A DNA stretch of 39,558 bases, taken from contig NC_021017.1 of assembly GCF_000210075.1 (NCBI RefSeq), positions 5,061,229 through 5,100,786 on the forward strand. The letters run 5' to 3'. Source of the stretch: Bacteroides xylanisolvens XB1A (lineage in GTDB: Bacteria > Bacteroidota > Bacteroidia > Bacteroidales > Bacteroidaceae). Of this stretch, positions 33,020 to 39,558 are shown piece by piece (position 1 is the stretch's first letter; every line of letters begins with the position of its first letter). The translations under genes were made by a program, and so were the position numbers. The notes under the pieces are model-generated. The model had not been told where the DNA came from. It was given only the letters and a program-made list of their open reading frames with translations, and ran no database searches.

Positions 33020-34591
33020 ATGCAGAAACGTATGAAACGTACATTCATATATATAGGATGCTTGCTGATGGCGGCAGGCACAGTTGCCACTTCGTGCAGT
33101 GAGGATGAAACGGCGGAACTGTCTTCATCCATTTATCCGGGAAACGTGGAGATGGTTATTCCGGACGAAGCACGCCAATTGATTTATACTGACAAGGACT
33201 TGGAGGCAAGCGTGCTTCCTTTGGTGAAAGGAGAAACTGTGCAACTGGGGTGTATCATAACTCCGGACGATGCGACCTTCAAGGATGTGGTGTGGACATC
33301 GAGTAATGAGCAGGTAGCTACGGTAGATGCCGATGGGTTGCTCAAAGCGGTGAGTGGAGACGGTACGGGCTTTTCGGTAGTGCAGGTGGCTCCGGATGTG
33401 TCCTACTCGGGCAGTGGAATAGCTAGTTCTTTACGAGTGGTTGTTGTCAACAATCTGGTTCCGGCTACTTCCATTGCGGTTGCTTCTTCTGCCGATGAAG
33501 TGTATGCGGGAGAGAAGCTTCAATTCTCCTTTTCTCTTCAACCGGCGGACGTGACGTATAAGACGGTGAAGTGGAGCAGCTCTAACGAACGGGTGGCTAC
33601 AGTAGATGATAATGGAGTGGTGACCGGCGTAGAGAGCGAAGACAATCATGCGAAAGTGACCATTACTGCTACTACATTGGACGGCTCGGCTATTGTAGGC
33701 AGCAAGGAAATCACAGTGAATAGGAAGATTCAGCCTACAGAGGTGACCATCGATCAAAATTATTCTTTAGACAACGGATATATGTGCGCTATCGGTGAAA
33801 AGGTATTAAACCTGGGGTATACTACTGTTCCCGAAGACTGTACGAAGTCGCTGATTGAATGGACTTCGAGCGATGAGACGATAGCTACGGTAGCCAACGG
33901 CGTGGTGACATTCAACCAAAAGGGTGTGTTCGGCAGTGTGACGATAACAGCCGTTTGTCCGGAAACAGGTAATTCTTCATCCATCCAGTTGCATCTGGCG
34001 GAAGGACTGGTTCGCGAACTGTTCCACGATAAGAATAACTACGGATGGTATAATGCCAAGCAGTCGGGCAATGGAACAGAGTCTTCTCATGTTTGGAGCT
34101 ATGGCAAAGTGACGGTTACTACTTATACACATAATGCTACAACACAACGTGGTGACTTCCGTTGCTGGAATCCGAAGACGTGGCTTCATGCAGGCAATTA
34201 TCCGATTTTCGCTATCCGTATGGACGATTTGAGAGATATGGAGGGAGTGACCGCCCGTAATATCACGTTGGATGCATCCGGTACTTGCGATGGTAATAAG
34301 TATAGCGGTGGCTTGGACGGTAATAACAACAAATGGCTTCACGACTATAAGTGTAGTGATGGTAGCCATGTGTTTATCTATGACTTGCAATTGCAGAAGT
34401 GGGCTACCGGCGAATTGCTGCCTACGGGTTCCGTTGCGGAATTTACAACATTGCAGTTTAAGTATGCTGATATCAAGACACTCGACCATCAGGTAGATTA
34501 TAATGTATATTGGGTGCAGACCTTTAAGAACATGGATGATTTAAAGAAATACATCGAATCGGAAGGACTAACTTATGACGTAATTAAATAA
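33020..34591 (+). CDS. BIG2/DUF4979 surface glycan-binding lipoprotein
   Basis: 523 residues (ATG 33032, MKRTFIY, is an alternative start). Lipobox cysteine 26 (VATSCSEDE), with acidic residues after it as in surface-exported Bacteroides lipoproteins. Three Ig-like BIG2 repeats follow (about 45-135, 138-235, 240-330), each with a W-x-S-S-N/D-E-x-x-A-T-V core: WTSSNEQVATVDADG, WSSSNERVATVDDNG and WTSSDETIATVANG. The C-terminal 190 residues resemble DUF4979 (HVFIYDLQLQKWATG; YNVYWVQTFKNMDDLKKYIE), a putative carbohydrate-binding domain. It occupies the SusE position, after SusC and SusD, and probably helps hold the polysaccharide at the surface. No catalytic motif is seen. Confidence 0.85.
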   Translation: MQKRMKRTFIYIGCLLMAAGTVATSCSEDETAELSSSIYPGNVEMVIPDEARQLIYTDKDLEASVLPLVKGETVQLGCIITPDDATFKDVVWTSSNEQVATVDADGLLKAVSGDGTGFSVVQVAPDVSYSGSGIASSLRVVVVNNLVPATSIAVASSADEVYAGEKLQFSFSLQPADVTYKTVKWSSSNERVATVDDNGVVTGVESEDNHAKVTITATTLDGSAIVGSKEITVNRKIQPTEVTIDQNYSLDNGYMCAIGEKVLNLGYTTVPEDCTKSLIEWTSSDETIATVANGVVTFNQKGVFGSVTITAVCPETGNSSSIQLHLAEGLVRELFHDKNNYGWYNAKQSGNGTESSHVWSYGKVTVTTYTHNATTQRGDFRCWNPKTWLHAGNYPIFAIRMDDLRDMEGVTARNITLDASGTCDGNKYSGGLDGNNNKWLHDYKCSDGSHVFIYDLQLQKWATGELLPTGSVAEFTTLQFKYADIKTLDHQVDYNVYWVQTFKNMDDLKKYIESEGLTYDVIK

Positions 34592-34601
34592 GTGGAAGAA
34601 T

Positions 34602-35996
34602 ATGAAAGGAAAAACAATGATATTATCAAGTCTCGTACTGCTTTTGGCAGTACAGACTTCCTGTCAGGAGAATGAATTTGGAACTATTGACTTGACAATG
34701 CCGGAAGAGGTATACGTACCGGTAGAAGCGGAGTACACATATAATCACCCGTGTGCCATGTTTAATCAAGCGGATTTCGACCGTGTAAAGAAGAGTTTGG
34801 ACGATGGCACGGCACCACAAGTGGTGAAAGATGAGTTTGCTACGTTGAAGAACAGTAGATATACTCTGAAAAGTTATCAGCCTACGGTGTTGGAATACAT
34901 CGTCCGCGGCGATGGGACAGGTATCACGGCCGATGGCAAGGAACATTATCAGGAAGCTATGAACGATGCCGCTGCTGCCTATCAGATGGCGTTGCTTTGG
35001 AAACTGACGGGCGATGATGCGTATGCCGAGGCTTCTGTCCGGGTGATGAATGCATGGGTAGCAGGTTGTAAAGGAATAAAGTCGAACGATGCCAACCAAA
35101 TGCTTGCTGCCGGTGCACAAGGATATACTTTCGCCAATGCCGGTGAAATTATGCGCGATTATTATCAGAACAAGAATCCACAGGATTTTGCCAAATTCAA
35201 GGAGTGGATGCTGACCGTCTTTGCTGCTAAAAACAAGGACTTCATGACAAGACATCAAGGAACGTGCGACGAACACTATTGGTCTAACTGGGATTTGGTG
35301 AATATGTGCTCTTACTTTGCTATCGGTATTTTGACTGAAGATGATGAAATGGTGAATTTTGTAGTCAACTACTTCTATAACGGTGTGGGCAACGGCTGCA
35401 TCAAGAAGTTAATCAGAGGTACGTTTACTGACCCTATGGGCAGTGGCGAATCGATTGCGCAGAATCAGGAGAGCGGACGCGACCAAGGACATGCGATGAT
35501 GTCTGTTGCCGTCACCGCCAATCTTTGCCAGATGGCTTATACGTTTTCTTTGTGTAACCCTTCTGTCAGTCAGCTCGATTTCTTCGCTGCCGATGACAAT
35601 GCGGTCATGAAGATGGGAGAATATACGGCTCTTTTCAATTTGCGTGATGGTGCGGACCAGGATAATAAGATAGGTTCTTGGCTGACGACTCCCGATAAAA
35701 TGCCGTTCAACGAGTTCCGCTATTGTGTGGACTGTGCTTGCAAAGATAAAAATCATTCGGCGATACATACGGCAGTAGCCAATGATGAAGGACGTGGAGA
35801 ACTTCGTCCGGGATGGGAAATATTTTACAACCATTATGCCAAAGTGAAAAAACTGGGTAGCGGTTATAAATATGCCAAGCAGGCTGCTGATAAGATGCGT
35901 CCGGAGTGTGGCGCGGATGGAAGTAGCCGCTACGGAACCAACAGTGGAGCGTTCGACCAGTTAGGATGGGGGACGTTGATGTTGTATCGGGAGTGA
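34602..35996 (+). CDS. Alginate-lyase-like surface lipoprotein (PL38-like)
   Basis: 464 residues with lipobox cysteine 21 (AVQTSCQENEF). The rest is an alpha/alpha-barrel of the alginate lyase superfamily (PF05426 type): AYQMALLWKLTGDDAYA (about 126-142), FANAGEIMRDYY, HYWSNWDLVNMCSYFAIGI (Asn229 in a conserved position), and QNQESGRDQGHAMMSV (Arg293, His297). I recall similar Bacteroides lipoproteins in family PL38, some of which act on glucuronan or alginate; the placement here is by resemblance. It likely cleaves a uronic-acid polymer at the surface by beta-elimination. It is the last gene of the SusCD operon and an intact paralogue of the IS-broken gene at 24478. Confidence 0.75.
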   Translation: MKGKTMILSSLVLLLAVQTSCQENEFGTIDLTMPEEVYVPVEAEYTYNHPCAMFNQADFDRVKKSLDDGTAPQVVKDEFATLKNSRYTLKSYQPTVLEYIVRGDGTGITADGKEHYQEAMNDAAAAYQMALLWKLTGDDAYAEASVRVMNAWVAGCKGIKSNDANQMLAAGAQGYTFANAGEIMRDYYQNKNPQDFAKFKEWMLTVFAAKNKDFMTRHQGTCDEHYWSNWDLVNMCSYFAIGILTEDDEMVNFVVNYFYNGVGNGCIKKLIRGTFTDPMGSGESIAQNQESGRDQGHAMMSVAVTANLCQMAYTFSLCNPSVSQLDFFAADDNAVMKMGEYTALFNLRDGADQDNKIGSWLTTPDKMPFNEFRYCVDCACKDKNHSAIHTAVANDEGRGELRPGWEIFYNHYAKVKKLGSGYKYAKQAADKMRPECGADGSSRYGTNSGAFDQLGWGTLMLYRE

Positions 35997-36034
35997 AAAG
36001 CCTTTTCTGTAATAATTCGGATAAAAAAATATTG

Positions 36035-36066
36035 GAAAGGGATTAGGTATTTACCTAATCCCTTTC
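36035..36066. terminator. 15-bp perfect inverted repeat after the SusCD operon
   Basis: GAAAGGGATTAGGTA (36035-36049) and TACCTAATCCCTTTC (36052-36066) are perfect inverse complements with only 2 nt between. On the plus strand no T-tract follows (GTATATAT). A T-tract lies on the other side, so the structure may be a weak or processing hairpin rather than a classical terminator. Confidence 0.55.
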
Positions 36067-36185
36067 GTATATATAAGTAAATAGGTCAGTAAATAGATTG
36101 TTTTGAAATCAGAGATAGGATTCAGTTTTAAAAGTAATTAGTTTTATATAAGGTAGAAAGAACCTGTTTTTAGGAATAACGAATC

Positions 36186-36193
36186 TAGTTTTG
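36186..36193 (+). promoter_or_regulatory. -7 box upstream of GH43-GH88
   Basis: TAGTTTTG fits TAnnTTTG and lies 23 nt before the GH43 start codon; a T-run (36167-36171) is the nearest -33-like element but is too close. The rest of the 36067-36216 stretch holds no gene. Confidence 0.4.
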
Positions 36194-36216
36194 AATGAAA
36201 TTGATTAGTAAGGTAT

Positions 36217-37866
36217 ATGCGTAAAAAGATTCTGTTTTTAGCAGGAATGATGGCTTGCGGTTCATTGGCAGGCGCACAAGAAATTTCTAAGACCTGGGTG
36301 GCTGATAAGGGGAATGGCACTTATCAGAACCCGGTTCTCCATGCTGACTATTCGGATCCGGATGTCTGTGCGACCGGAGATGATTTCTATATGACAGCAT
36401 CCAGTTTTAACTGTATTCCTGGAATTCCTATTCTTCATTCCAATGATTTGGTTAATTGGTCGTTAGTAAACTATGCATTACCGGTTCAGGAGCCGGAAAC
36501 CTTCTTCGATAAGGCACAGCATGGCAAAGGCGTATGGGCACCGGCCATTCGTTTTCATAACGGAGAATTTTATATTTACTGGGGGGATCCGGATTATGGA
36601 ATCTATATGATTAAAACCAAAGACCCGAAAGGAAAATGGAGCAAACCTGTATTGGTAAAAGCAGGGAAAGGAATGATTGATGCAACTCCTTTGTGGGACG
36701 AAGACGGAAAAGTATATCTGATACATGCTTATGCCGGAAGCCGTAGTGGGGTGAACAGTATCCTCGTCATTTGCGAACTGAATCCAGAAGGAACAGAAGT
36801 TATTTCCGATCCGGTGATGGTGTTCGACGGAAATGATGGAAAGAATCATACCGTAGAAGGACCGAAGCTCTATAAACGCAACGGATACTATTATATTTTT
36901 GCTCCGGCAGGAGGGGTAGCAACCGGTTGGCAATTGGTACTTCGCTCAAAGAACATCTATGGCCCTTACGAATCGAAAATCGTGATGGCACAAGGAAAGA
37001 CAACGATAAACGGACCTCATCAGGGTGGCTGGGTAGACACCAATACAGGAGAATCCTGGTTCGTCCATTTTCAAGATAAAGGCGCTTACGGACGTGTGAT
37101 TCATCTGAATCCGATGATGTGGGTAAATGACTGGCCTGTAATCGGAGTGGACAAGGATAAAGACGGTTGCGGTGAACCTGTAACGACTTATAAGAAACCG
37201 AATGTGGGAAAGACCTATCCGATCGCTACTCCGCCGGAGAGTGACGAATTCAATACCCGGCATTTGGGATTACAATGGCAATGGCATGCCAATAAAAAAG
37301 ATACTTACGGGTTTACTACCGATTTGGGATTTATCCGTCTTTATGCAGGAAGCCTTTCGAAAGAGTTTGTGAACTTCTGGGAAGTTCCTAATCTGTTGAT
37401 GCAAAAGTTCCCGGCTGAAGAGTTTACAGCTACGACCAAGCTGACATTTACTGCCAAGCAGGATGGAGAACAAACCGGAATCATTGTGATGGGATGGGAT
37501 TATAGTTATCTTTCTATTCGCAAAGCGGGAGAACAGTTTATTCTGCAACAGGCAGTTTGTAAGGATGCGGAACAGCAAAATCCCGAACAGATAAAAGAAT
37601 TGGCAAACATTCCAGTAAAATATCTAAAGATGCCGGGAGTAGCAGATAATGAATGGCAAACAGTTTATTTACAGGTAAAGGTTCGGAAAGGAGCCGTTTG
37701 TACATTTGCTTATAGTCTGGACGGGAAGAAATATACGACAGTGGGAGAGACTTTCACAGCCCGTCAAGGCAAATGGATTGGAGCCAAAGTCGGACTATTC
37801 TGTGTGACTCCGGATGAAGGCAATCGGGGATGGGCAGATGTCGATTGGTTTCGGATGGATAAGTAA
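36217..37866 (+). CDS. Glycoside hydrolase family 43 (beta-xylosidase/arabinofuranosidase type)
   Basis: 549 residues with a signal peptide (ILFLAGMMACGSLAGAQ). The five-bladed propeller carries the GH43 triad positions: SDPD (D47, general base), MIDATPLWDEDG (D155, pKa modulator) and TVEGPKLYKRNGYYYIF (E214, general acid). A C-terminal beta-sandwich (about 345-549, SDEFNTRHLGLQWQWHANK ... GWADVDWFRM) is the concanavalin-like domain found in beta-xylosidase-type GH43 proteins. It removes xylose or arabinose residues, or a related sugar, from oligosaccharides; specificity cannot be read. No lipobox is present, so it is periplasmic. It starts a second transcription unit with GH88 (66-nt gap). 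Confidence 0.88.
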   Translation: MRKKILFLAGMMACGSLAGAQEISKTWVADKGNGTYQNPVLHADYSDPDVCATGDDFYMTASSFNCIPGIPILHSNDLVNWSLVNYALPVQEPETFFDKAQHGKGVWAPAIRFHNGEFYIYWGDPDYGIYMIKTKDPKGKWSKPVLVKAGKGMIDATPLWDEDGKVYLIHAYAGSRSGVNSILVICELNPEGTEVISDPVMVFDGNDGKNHTVEGPKLYKRNGYYYIFAPAGGVATGWQLVLRSKNIYGPYESKIVMAQGKTTINGPHQGGWVDTNTGESWFVHFQDKGAYGRVIHLNPMMWVNDWPVIGVDKDKDGCGEPVTTYKKPNVGKTYPIATPPESDEFNTRHLGLQWQWHANKKDTYGFTTDLGFIRLYAGSLSKEFVNFWEVPNLLMQKFPAEEFTATTKLTFTAKQDGEQTGIIVMGWDYSYLSIRKAGEQFILQQAVCKDAEQQNPEQIKELANIPVKYLKMPGVADNEWQTVYLQVKVRKGAVCTFAYSLDGKKYTTVGETFTARQGKWIGAKVGLFCVTPDEGNRGWADVDWFRMDK

Positions 37867-37932
37867 TTGACCAATCAATAATTGACAAAGAGAAATAAAG
37901 ATTAAGAATTAACTCGAAGATATCAGATTAAG

Positions 37933-39153
37933 ATGAAAAAGATTGTAGTAGGTTTGGCTGTGATGTTAGGTTTCTGTACGTGTGCTCATCAGCCGTCCGG
38001 TACATTGGATGTGAATAAGGCATTGGACTATTGTGCAGAGCAGACACAACGTACGCTTGCGGAACTGAAAACAGACTCCGGCATCGACTATACAATGATG
38101 CCACGTAATATCATGACTGACGAACATCATTGGAATTGTCGGAAAGCGACGAAGGAAGAATGGTGTGCCGGTTTCTGGCCCGGAGTATTGTGGTATGATT
38201 ACGAATATACGAAAGATAAACAGATTCAGGAAGAAGCGGAGAAGTTCACGAACTCTCTGGAGTTCCTTTCCAGGACTCCGGCTTTCGACCATGATTTGGG
38301 CTTCCTCGTGTTCTGTAGCTACGGAAATGGTTACCGCCTGACCAAGAATCCGGCTTACAAACAAGTGATTCTTGATACAGCCGATACGTTGGCTACTCTG
38401 TTCAATCCCATCGTAGGAACCATCCTTTCATGGCCTCGTGAAGTGGAACCTCGCAACTGGCCGCACAATACCATCATGGATAACATGATTAACCTCGAAA
38501 TGCTTTTCTGGGCAGCGAAGAATGGTGGAAATCCTTATTTATATGATATTGCCGTTTCTCATGCCGATAAAACGATGAAATGCCAGTTCCGTCCTGACTA
38601 TACATCTTACCATGTAGCGGTATACGACACCATTACAGGTAATCTGATAAAAGGAGTAACCCACCAAGGTTATGCTGACAGCACCATGTGGGCGCGTGGT
38701 CAGGCATGGGCAATCTATGGATACACGGTAGTTTATCGTGAAACGAAAGATCCTAAGTATCTTGATTTCGCGCAGAAAGTGACAGATGTCTATCTCGAAC
38801 GTTTGCCGGAAGACAAGGTTCCTTATTGGGACTTCAGTGCCCCGGGAATACCGGATGCTCCGCGTGACGCTTCTGCTGCGGCAGTGGTGGCCTCTGCTTT
38901 GCTTGAACTATCCACTTACCTCCCGAATGGAACCGGAAAACGTTATAAAGATGCAGCTATTGAAATGCTGGCAAGCCTGAACTCTGACAGTTATCGGAGT
39001 GGCAAGAGCAAACCGTCCTTCCTGCTTCATAGCGTAGGACATTGGCCGGCTCATTCCGAGATAGATGCTTCTATTATTTATGCAGATTATTATTATATCG
39101 AAGCCTTATTGAGGCTGAAACGTCTGCAAGAAGGACACGGGGTATTGGGATAA
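37933..39153 (+). CDS. Unsaturated glucuronyl hydrolase (GH88)
   Basis: 406 residues. N-terminal signal (IVVGLAVMLGFCTCAHQ); the cysteines there could be a lipobox but the match is weak. The alpha6/alpha6-barrel shows the GH88 features: EEWCAGFWPGVLWYDYEYT, FDHDLGFLVFCSYGNGY (D121) and IMDNMINLEMLFWAAKNG (D183), which correspond to the two catalytic aspartates of known unsaturated glucuronyl hydrolases. GYADSTMWARGQAWAIYGY and RDASAAAVVASALLEL are also conserved. It hydrates and removes the 4,5-unsaturated uronic acid left at the non-reducing end by a polysaccharide lyase. This makes functional sense with the alginate-lyase-like protein at 34602 in the same locus. Confidence 0.92.
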   Translation: MKKIVVGLAVMLGFCTCAHQPSGTLDVNKALDYCAEQTQRTLAELKTDSGIDYTMMPRNIMTDEHHWNCRKATKEEWCAGFWPGVLWYDYEYTKDKQIQEEAEKFTNSLEFLSRTPAFDHDLGFLVFCSYGNGYRLTKNPAYKQVILDTADTLATLFNPIVGTILSWPREVEPRNWPHNTIMDNMINLEMLFWAAKNGGNPYLYDIAVSHADKTMKCQFRPDYTSYHVAVYDTITGNLIKGVTHQGYADSTMWARGQAWAIYGYTVVYRETKDPKYLDFAQKVTDVYLERLPEDKVPYWDFSAPGIPDAPRDASAAAVVASALLELSTYLPNGTGKRYKDAAIEMLASLNSDSYRSGKSKPSFLLHSVGHWPAHSEIDASIIYADYYYIEALLRLKRLQEGHGVLG

Positions 39154-39248
39154 CAGTATTACCGGGCTTATGAATACGGTAATATCAAAGTATCGGTAGA
39201 ACTAATAAAGTGAATAGTCCGATTAGAATAGGTGATAGTGTAAAAAAG

Positions 39249-39290
39249 GAAAAGCTCTGCAAGAACGAAGGTTCTATGCAGAGCTTTTTT
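39249..39290. terminator. Bidirectional terminator between GH88 and NlpE-like genes
   Basis: AAAAGCTCTGCA and TGCAGAGCTTTT form a stem of about 12 bp, with an inner AGAAC/GTTCT pairing and a following T-tract (TTTTTT). The flanking genes converge, so it can serve both. Confidence 0.8.
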
Positions 39291-39314
39291 TACTGGTTAG
39301 GGTTAGGCTTATTA

Positions 39315-39558
39315 TTATTTTACCTTGATGATGTCATAATTCAGATCGCTGACAGCTTCTTGCAAGCTATCGTTCACCAAACGAAGAGTGGTGTCGTTAA
39401 CAACCACGAAATACATCGGAGCTTCACCATCCTTCGGAGTTAACTTAACAGCAGTAACAGGTTTTTTGTTCACAACCTTGTGTACTGTTTGTTGTTTTCC
39501 TTTTGAAGTGAAAGTCTTGTTTTGTCCTTGACCTTCAGCGTCGAGGTAAGTCATATCC
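39315..39558 (-). CDS. NlpE-like lipoprotein, C-terminal part (5' end outside window)
   Basis: Only the last 81 residues are in the window; the frame stays open past the right edge, so the ATG at 39554 is internal. The visible part (MTYLDAEGQGQNKTFTSKG, then MYFVVVNDTTLRLVNDSLQEA near the end) resembles the NlpE N-terminal domain as found in Bacteroides lipoproteins, where a strand with Y-F-x-V-x-x-D-T/S-T-L is followed by V-N-D/E-x-L-Q. Such proteins are annotated as copper-resistance or envelope-stress related, but the role in Bacteroides is not established. No cysteine motif is visible in this part. Confidence 0.6.
   Translation of the reverse strand, partial: DMTYLDAEGQGQNKTFTSKGKQQTVHKVVNKKPVTAVKLTPKDGEAPMYFVVVNDTTLRLVNDSLQEAVSDLNYDIIKVK

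Noticed and set aside
1..39558. CRISPR array or toxin-antitoxin pair
   Set aside because: No regularly spaced repeats and no small two-gene pair with such signatures were seen on either strand.

Overview
The window looks like a Bacteroides chromosome (Bacteroidota). The evidence is a SusC/SusD pair, Bacteroidota-type promoters (a -7 box TAnnTTTG with a T-rich -33 box), lipoproteins with acidic residues just after the lipobox cysteine, almost no Shine-Dalgarno sequences, and families such as DUF3575, DUF4979 and DUF5690. The species cannot be fixed from sequence reading alone.

Layout. (1) 1-6750 is an accessory block. It holds a mobile-element type helix-turn-helix protein, a RibD/DHFR-like reductase, an HxlR regulator facing a radical SAM gene across an operator-like palindrome, and a leftward copper/heavy-metal cluster (AraC regulator with an HMA domain, CopA ATPase, small HMA protein, nitroreductase). 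It ends at an 18-bp perfect inverted repeat (6695-6747). (2) 6760-7170 carries a promoter-terminator unit without an ORF, which is a candidate small RNA, and a tRNA-Ser(GGA). (3) 7197-11380 (minus strand) encodes a trimeric, electron-bifurcating type [FeFe]-hydrogenase in the order HydB, HydA, HydC. (4) 11543-14296 is a secreted heparinase II/III-like protein. (5) 14521-19532 is a three-gene envelope operon: a DUF3575 protein, a protein with a carboxypeptidase-regulatory-like, OmpA-like and TPR architecture, and a protein made of four tandem copies of a ~187-residue beta-barrel-like unit. (6) 19752-22281 is a DUF5690/MFS transporter followed by an OprP-like porin. (7) 22618-39153 is a polysaccharide utilization locus: a GH28-like hydrolase, an alginate-lyase-like gene broken by an ISAs1-family element, an ECF sigma factor, SusC, SusD, a BIG2/DUF4979 glycan-binding lipoprotein, an intact alginate-lyase-like lipoprotein, GH43 and GH88. 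(8) The right edge holds the C-terminal part of an NlpE-like protein.

How the genes may work together. In the PUL, the surface lipoproteins (SusD, BIG2/DUF4979 protein, lyase) would bind a uronic-acid-containing glycan and cut it by beta-elimination. SusC would import the oligomers. GH88 would remove the unsaturated uronic acid left by the lyase, while GH43 and GH28 trim side chains or other linkages. The substrate is inferred, not shown. The ECF sigma factor is the only regulator next to SusCD, has no anti-sigma gene beside it, and SusC has no STN domain, so classical trans-envelope sigma/anti-sigma signalling does not explain it. The hydrogenase would reoxidise NADH and ferredoxin during fermentation. 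The metal cluster would sense copper or a related cation and export it.

Points most worth a second look are the candidate small RNA beside tRNA-Ser, the four-fold barrel protein and its operon, the orphan-sigma PUL, and the IS insertion with loss of the lyase C-terminus.
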